Shown here one piece after another: positions 8,901-10,975 of a DNA stretch of 10,975 bases; positions within the stretch are counted from its first letter, which is position 1, and the number at the start of each line of letters is the position of its first letter. The translations under genes were made by a program, and so were the position numbers. The notes beneath the pieces are model-generated. The model saw only the letters and a list, made by a program, of their open reading frames with translations, made no database searches and had not been told where the DNA came from. The stretch is from Candidatus Electronema nielsenii (GTDB lineage Bacteria; Desulfobacterota; Desulfobulbia; Desulfobulbales; Desulfobulbaceae), in assembly GCA_026122915.1 (NCBI GenBank), contig JAGIXO010000051.1:1-10975 (forward strand), written 5' to 3'.

Positions 8901-8975
8901 CCCGGCTACGCCGCCGCCGATCACCATCACCGCGCCGCTGATCTGAGCGGCGGCGTTTTCTGCAATTGCGTTCAT
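5919..8975 (-). CDS. hdrA: Tandem HdrA-like flavo-iron-sulfur oxidoreductase (heterodisulfide reductase subunit A family)
   Basis: Cytoplasmic electron-transfer protein; HdrA proteins carry FAD and several [4Fe-4S] clusters and can bifurcate electrons with HdrBC and a hydrogenase or dehydrogenase. The 1018 residues hold two HdrA-like units. Unit 1: FAD motif GGGVAG 20-25, PTNDCSLC 60-67, an inserted ferredoxin (C116/C119/C122/C126, then C163/C171/C174/C178) and CIGSRDE...CSSVCC at 261-279. Unit 2: an N-terminal CHCG domain (467-470) with C502 and C527, FAD motif GGGLAG 606-611, CVGSRDE...CSRVCC at 753-769, and a C-terminal two-cluster ferredoxin (C947/C950/C953/C957 and C980/C983/C986/C990). 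The ATG at 8975 follows AAGGAG by five bases; an in-frame GTG at 8993 is less likely. No hdrB or hdrC adjoins, but a CCG-domain protein is divergent. The gene has its own terminator. QmoB-like relatives share unit 2; the real partner is unknown. Confidence 0.9.
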   Translation of the reverse strand: MNAIAENAAAQISGAVMVIGGGVAGVQTALDLTELGYKVYLVEKSGAIGGVMARLDKTFPTNDCSLCILAPKLVEAGRDPNIEILTLAELTELKGEPGNFIAKIKKQPRYIDEEICTGCGQCTLYCLKQIGNDFNENLEKSHAAHIDYSQAVPTSYYIDAKACLKLNHDTCGLCAVACQAGAIRFDDKEVTLEIPIGAVILAPGFGRISDEIMAKYGLGKFQDVVTAFEHERLMCASGPTGGEILRISDQKHPKKIAFLQCIGSRDETCGNNYCSSVCCMYAIKQASLAREHDPNCEITLFYMDIRTHGKGFDAARKRATEEGKFRVIYARPPKVEDVFGGGLLLTWATEDGKHYSEKFDLVVLSQGLEAPDGAEQLAQAAGINLNEYLFANTGTYTPLSTSRPGVYVIGAFQGPKDIPDSVTQAGGAAALCAGQLMTARHSATVKAVFPEERNISQEEPRVGVFVCHCGINIGGVVNVPSVADYAKTLSHVVFASANMYSCSQDAQKTLVDTIHKHRLNRLVVAACTPRTHEPLFQATLREAGLNRSLFEMANIRDQCSWVHMHEPERATAKAKDAVRMAVAKACCLTALEEMQLPVTPSALVIGGGLAGMTAALTIAEQGFAVTLVEREKNLGGKAMLLTADRHGNDPRKAMQELISKVSNHPKIAVHTEAAVTAVSGYVGNFTTTVESHGASEIINHGVTVLATGGRPYQPTQYHYGESPKIVTQIDLEKRLIEDQAGLQTAKQTVMIQCVGSRDEDLTYCSRVCCGQALKNALRLKALQPAMQIIVLYRDMRAYGFMEDDYRKARQLGVIFTRYSLDRKPEVSVDSGVVTVAYHDALLGETVALNADVLVLSTGIVPEDPSELARMLKVPVTAEKFFLEAHVKLQPVDLPVDGTYVCGLAHSPRSMDETIAQAQAAAGRASHPLAKGSVTPAPIVSKIDPEKCIGCAACEAFCPYKAIEIYKDDKKRKARTITASCKGCGVCAARCPTMAIDMGRFTLDGIMAQIHAFGEVATA

Positions 8976-8986
8976 GAAATCTCCTT
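8976..8986 (-). promoter_or_regulatory. Strong ribosome binding site fixing the hdrA-like start
   Basis: AAGGAG (8986-8981 on the minus strand) lies five bases before the ATG at 8975-8973. This near-perfect Shine-Dalgarno decides for that ATG over the in-frame GTG at 8993, which would place the site inside the coding sequence. Confidence 0.85.
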
Positions 8987-9109
8987 CCTGCACAGTTTCT
9001 AAAGACCGCCCAAGGCGTATAGCTCAAGACGGAACCATAATTTCAACAAAATAAGCAAGGGGGAAACGGAGCCGCCGCTTCTGCCCGCATCGCGCCGGAG
9101 TGCCGAGGA

Positions 9110-9129
9110 TTTCTGCTCAGATGCAGAAA
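9110..9129. promoter_or_regulatory. Perfect dyad TTTCTGC-N6-GCAGAAA, possible operator
   Basis: A 7-bp perfect inverted repeat separated by six bases lies about 135 bp upstream of the hdrA-like start, in the divergent region. Its size and symmetry fit a dimeric regulator's site. It has no T-run on either side, so it is not an intrinsic terminator. No regulator gene is present in the window, so the role is inference. Confidence 0.35.
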
Positions 9130-9416
9130 ACGAATGATTGGGGACTCCACGTCGACCTCTGATGAGTAACGCTGGAATTTAACGTGCGAATATTGCCATA
9201 CTATGGTCCGGATTGCAAAGGGAAAATGGTGGGAGGGATGTTTTGAGGTAGGATGCTGATACAGCGGAGGTAGGTACTTTTGGGCATTTTTTAAAGCCCA
9301 TAGAACGGTTATAGGTGCGTGTCCCAGAGATAATGTGCTGGCTTCGTGAACGGATGAAACCGCTGATCTTGTAAAAGTTGCTTGCGGATGATGGGTGCGA
9401 GAGGTCTATTAGCGGC

Positions 9417-9430
9417 AGGAATACAAAATG
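9417..9430 (+). promoter_or_regulatory. Ribosome site plus ATG in the frame before the iron-sulfur gene
   Basis: AGGA at 9417-9420 is spaced seven bases from an ATG at 9428. That ATG opens a different frame (open to 9655) from the iron-sulfur protein, whose own first ATGs at 9447 and 9456 lack a good ribosome site. In the iron-sulfur frame a TGA at 9429-9431 blocks upstream extension. Either initiation here couples to the downstream ATG, or a one-base indel or frameshift joins the two frames. Confidence 0.45.
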
Positions 9431-9446
9431 ATCGACAGCAACAACA

Positions 9447-10724
9447 ATGCTTGCTATGAACAGGAACAATCAAAACAAAGAGACAGGCTGCGCCAAATGC
9501 GGGGCTTGCATGACGGTTTGTCCAGTTTTTCGCACGGAAGGTCGCGAGTCACTGACTGCCAGAGGCCGGATGCACCTGTTAGCCACAAGCACCAACTCGA
9601 TTTCTGCTGTTTTTGCGGACGTGTTTTCTTGCTGCCTGCTTTGCGGAGCCTGTGAACAGGTCTGCCCGCGCAACCTGCCGATTACTCAGCTTATCGCTGA
9701 GGCCCGCAGCCGTTTTTCTCTGCTTGATGGCCCTGCCAGTCTGCGCAAGGCAACGGCCTGTACGGTGCTGGGGAGTCCTATCTTGTTCGATGGCTTGGTG
9801 AGAGCGGGAATCAGCCTGAAGCGCGTCCTTACTCTGCCTGCCGATTCTGGCCTACGGTTGCGACTTAACCTACTGGAAGAGCGTCAGTCTAACGCAACGG
9901 TTGAAAAAACAGCAAAAACAAACGCGGGCGACGATGTCAGTTATTTCACAGGCTGCTTTGCCCGTCATCTCCAGCCTTCTATTGCGGTGGCGACAAAGAA
10001 CCTGTTACGCCGCTGCAACCTCAATGCACAGGTTCCTGTAGATCAATGTTGCTGCGGTTTGGCGGCGTGGAGTTCTGGCCGTATAAAGCAAGCCCGTGAT
10101 TTGGCGCAACGGAATATCGAGGCGTTCGCTGAAACAGATGGGCAGATTATCACTTCGTGCGCTTCCTGCTCGACGTATCTGCTCGCGTATCCAACTTTAT
10201 TTGCTGAAAATGATCCGTGGCACAAAAAAGCACAGGTATTTTCCAGACGTATCCAAGAATTTACTGCATTTTTCAAGGAATATCTGCCGCCGCAAATCAA
10301 TAACGGTCTGCGAGTTTTTTATCACGATCCTTGCCATCTTCGCTTTCAGAAGAACGGTAAAGAAAACCCGCGTGTGCTGCTTAAAAAAATGGGATATATG
10401 ATTTTGGAACCAGATGATGGCCCCCGATGTTGCGGCCAAGGCGGGCTATTTCATCTTGCCTGCCCGGAAACTGCGGCGAAAATCTTTAAGGTAAGCAGTG
10501 CGCAGGCACTTGCTGTTAATCCTGATTGCATTCTCTCCACCTGCTCCGGCTGCCTCATGCAATATCAGCAAGGGATAGCCGGTCAGTGGAAAAAAATCAG
10601 GGTTGCACATCTGGCAGTTCTCTTGGAGGAGGCATGTGGAGGGAAAAATGCACTTAAACTGCCTGATGATATAATCCGCAACCCAGTACCACAGATGCAA
10701 ATATTGTGCCAAAAACTCAAATAG
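9447..10724 (+). CDS. Double-CCG iron-sulfur oxidoreductase subunit (GlcF/LutA/HdrD-like)
   Basis: Likely a cytoplasmic electron-transfer subunit. Relatives serve glycolate or lactate dehydrogenases, or act as the HdrB/HdrD-type catalytic part of heterodisulfide reductases. The 425 residues contain two [4Fe-4S] motifs, C15/C18/C21/C25-Pro and C63/C66/C69/C73-Pro, followed by two CCG domains: C170...C202-C203-G204...C238xxC241, and C296...C328-C329-G330...C366xxC369. First-to-CC spacing is 31 residues in both, as in the family. There are no membrane segments. No FAD-linked dehydrogenase (GlcD/DLD) follows downstream, and a convergent gene lies 153 bp away, so it is monocistronic here. It is divergent from the tandem hdrA-like gene, a possible partner. 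The start is uncertain: ATG 9447 or 9456, neither with a good ribosome site. Substrate is not determinable. Confidence 0.87.
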   Translation: MLAMNRNNQNKETGCAKCGACMTVCPVFRTEGRESLTARGRMHLLATSTNSISAVFADVFSCCLLCGACEQVCPRNLPITQLIAEARSRFSLLDGPASLRKATACTVLGSPILFDGLVRAGISLKRVLTLPADSGLRLRLNLLEERQSNATVEKTAKTNAGDDVSYFTGCFARHLQPSIAVATKNLLRRCNLNAQVPVDQCCCGLAAWSSGRIKQARDLAQRNIEAFAETDGQIITSCASCSTYLLAYPTLFAENDPWHKKAQVFSRRIQEFTAFFKEYLPPQINNGLRVFYHDPCHLRFQKNGKENPRVLLKKMGYMILEPDDGPRCCGQGGLFHLACPETAAKIFKVSSAQALAVNPDCILSTCSGCLMQYQQGIAGQWKKIRVAHLAVLLEEACGGKNALKLPDDIIRNPVPQMQILCQKLK

Positions 10725-10877
10725 CGAGTAGAGGATAAATTTTATCATTAAAATACGCGATAATACCTGAGCTGCTTGCTTTAGTTTGCTGTGAAATGAG
10801 AATGGTTGTTATTACGATTTATATGAGTATTTCTTACTCAGCTCAACGCCGTGACTGGATACTTTCTACTCAACCAT
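10725..10877. other. Convergent intergenic gap
   Basis: This AT-rich gap lies between the 3' ends of the iron-sulfur gene (+) and the partial transferase gene (-). A small hairpin TGAGTA/TACTCA (10824-10829 with 10835-10840) and a short palindrome near 10734-10746 are present, but neither has the stem strength plus T-run of a clear terminator. No gene is seen. Confidence 0.5.
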
Positions 10878-10975
10878 CTAACAAATTATTCTATCTGTCA
10901 GCTGCTCACCGGGCGTAATGATCGCGTTTTTCCACACTACACAGCGGGTCAACTGCGCTCCGCTACCGATCACCG
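10878..10975 (-). CDS. C-terminal end of a probable sugar-1-phosphate nucleotidyltransferase (partial)
   Basis: The minus strand entering from the right edge is open for 31 codons and ends in TAG at 10880-10878. The encoded tail shows left-handed beta-helix hexapeptide repeats: it begins VIGSGAQL, has RCVVW then NAIITPG, and ends LTDRIIC. This pattern is typical of the C-terminal helix of mannose-1-phosphate guanylyltransferase or glucose-1-phosphate nucleotidyltransferase family proteins, which make NDP-sugars for envelope or storage polysaccharides. Only the tail is visible, so the catalytic domain and exact substrate cannot be judged. Other hexapeptide transferases, such as acyltransferases, remain possible. 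Confidence 0.6.
   Translation of the reverse strand, partial: VIGSGAQLTRCVVWKNAIITPGEQLTDRIIC

Larger units (their letters stand above)
8976..9446. other. Divergent intergenic region, 471 bp
   Basis: This stretch separates the hdrA-like gene (-) from the CCG iron-sulfur gene (+) and must hold control signals for both. I see no coding region. The minus frame 9179-9469 begins with TTG, lacks a ribosome site and overlaps the iron-sulfur gene. A poor hdrA promoter candidate is TTGAAA (9046-9041), 19 bp, TATACG (9021-9016) on the minus strand. A dyad at 9110-9129 is listed separately, and a small imperfect hairpin lies at 9281-9300 (TGGGC/GCCCA). No convincing plus-strand promoter, riboswitch or small RNA family was recognised. 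The length is greater than two simple promoters need. Confidence 0.6.

Noticed and set aside
9156..9190. CTGATGAG, the start of a hammerhead ribozyme core
   Set aside because: The matching GAAA core and the three stems are not found at suitable positions; a chance match.
9200..9216. TGGTCCGGATTGCA, resembling a sigma54 -24/-12 promoter
   Set aside because: The GG to GC spacing is 8 bases instead of the required 10.
9281..9300. TGGGC...GCCCA hairpin in the divergent region as a terminator
   Set aside because: The stem is short with a mismatch, and no T-run follows on either strand.
9179..9469. 96-codon minus-strand frame with a hydrophobic N-terminus
   Set aside because: Starts at TTG without a ribosome site, overlaps the beginning of the iron-sulfur gene, and the rest of the protein shows no domain.
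1..10975. CRISPR array, tRNA, rRNA, prophage or complete insertion sequence
   Set aside because: No regularly spaced repeats, cloverleaf or rRNA motifs, integrase or transposase domains were found in reading both strands.

Overview
The window reads as ordinary chromosome from a strictly or facultatively anaerobic bacterium. A large tandem HdrA-type flavo-iron-sulfur protein, a double-CCG iron-sulfur protein and a stand-alone AICAR transformylase together suggest the Desulfobacterota (sulfate/sulfur-metabolising 'delta' lineages, perhaps Desulfobulbales-like). This placement is inference from gene content and moderate GC. No rRNA or other marker confirms it.

Layout: most genes lie on the minus strand. 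Reading from right to left there are: (a) the last 31 codons of a probable sugar-nucleotidyltransferase at the right edge (10878-10975, -); (b) a plus-strand iron-sulfur protein with two [4Fe-4S] motifs and two CCG domains (9447-10724); (c) a 471-bp divergent intergenic region; (d) an hdrA-like gene of 1018 codons (5919-8975, -) ending in a good intrinsic terminator; (e) a purH-type gene holding only the AICAR formyltransferase part (4457-5746, -), driven by a near-consensus sigma70-type promoter abutting that terminator; (f) glgP, glycogen phosphorylase (1774-4299, -); and (g) zwf, glucose-6-phosphate dehydrogenase (287-1777, -), whose ATG overlaps the glgP stop as ATGA. The left 286 bp hold no gene I can support, but contain a strong hairpin and two tandem dyads.

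How the genes may work together: GlgP releases glucose-1-phosphate from glycogen. After conversion to glucose-6-phosphate (phosphoglucomutase is not in this window), Zwf commits it to the oxidative pentose phosphate pathway and makes NADPH. The overlapping stop/start suggests the two enzymes are made together. PurH supplies a late step of purine synthesis and may or may not share a transcript with glgP. The HdrA-like protein and the divergent CCG protein are both electron-transfer proteins of the heterodisulfide-reductase/GlcF world and could be partners, but nothing in the window proves it.

I found no CRISPR array, tRNA, rRNA, prophage, complete insertion sequence or defence system. The points most worth a second look are the tandem HdrA architecture with iron-sulfur modules divided between its halves, its divergent CCG-domain neighbour, the odd start region of that neighbour, the missing IMP cyclohydrolase domain, and the glgP-zwf coupling.
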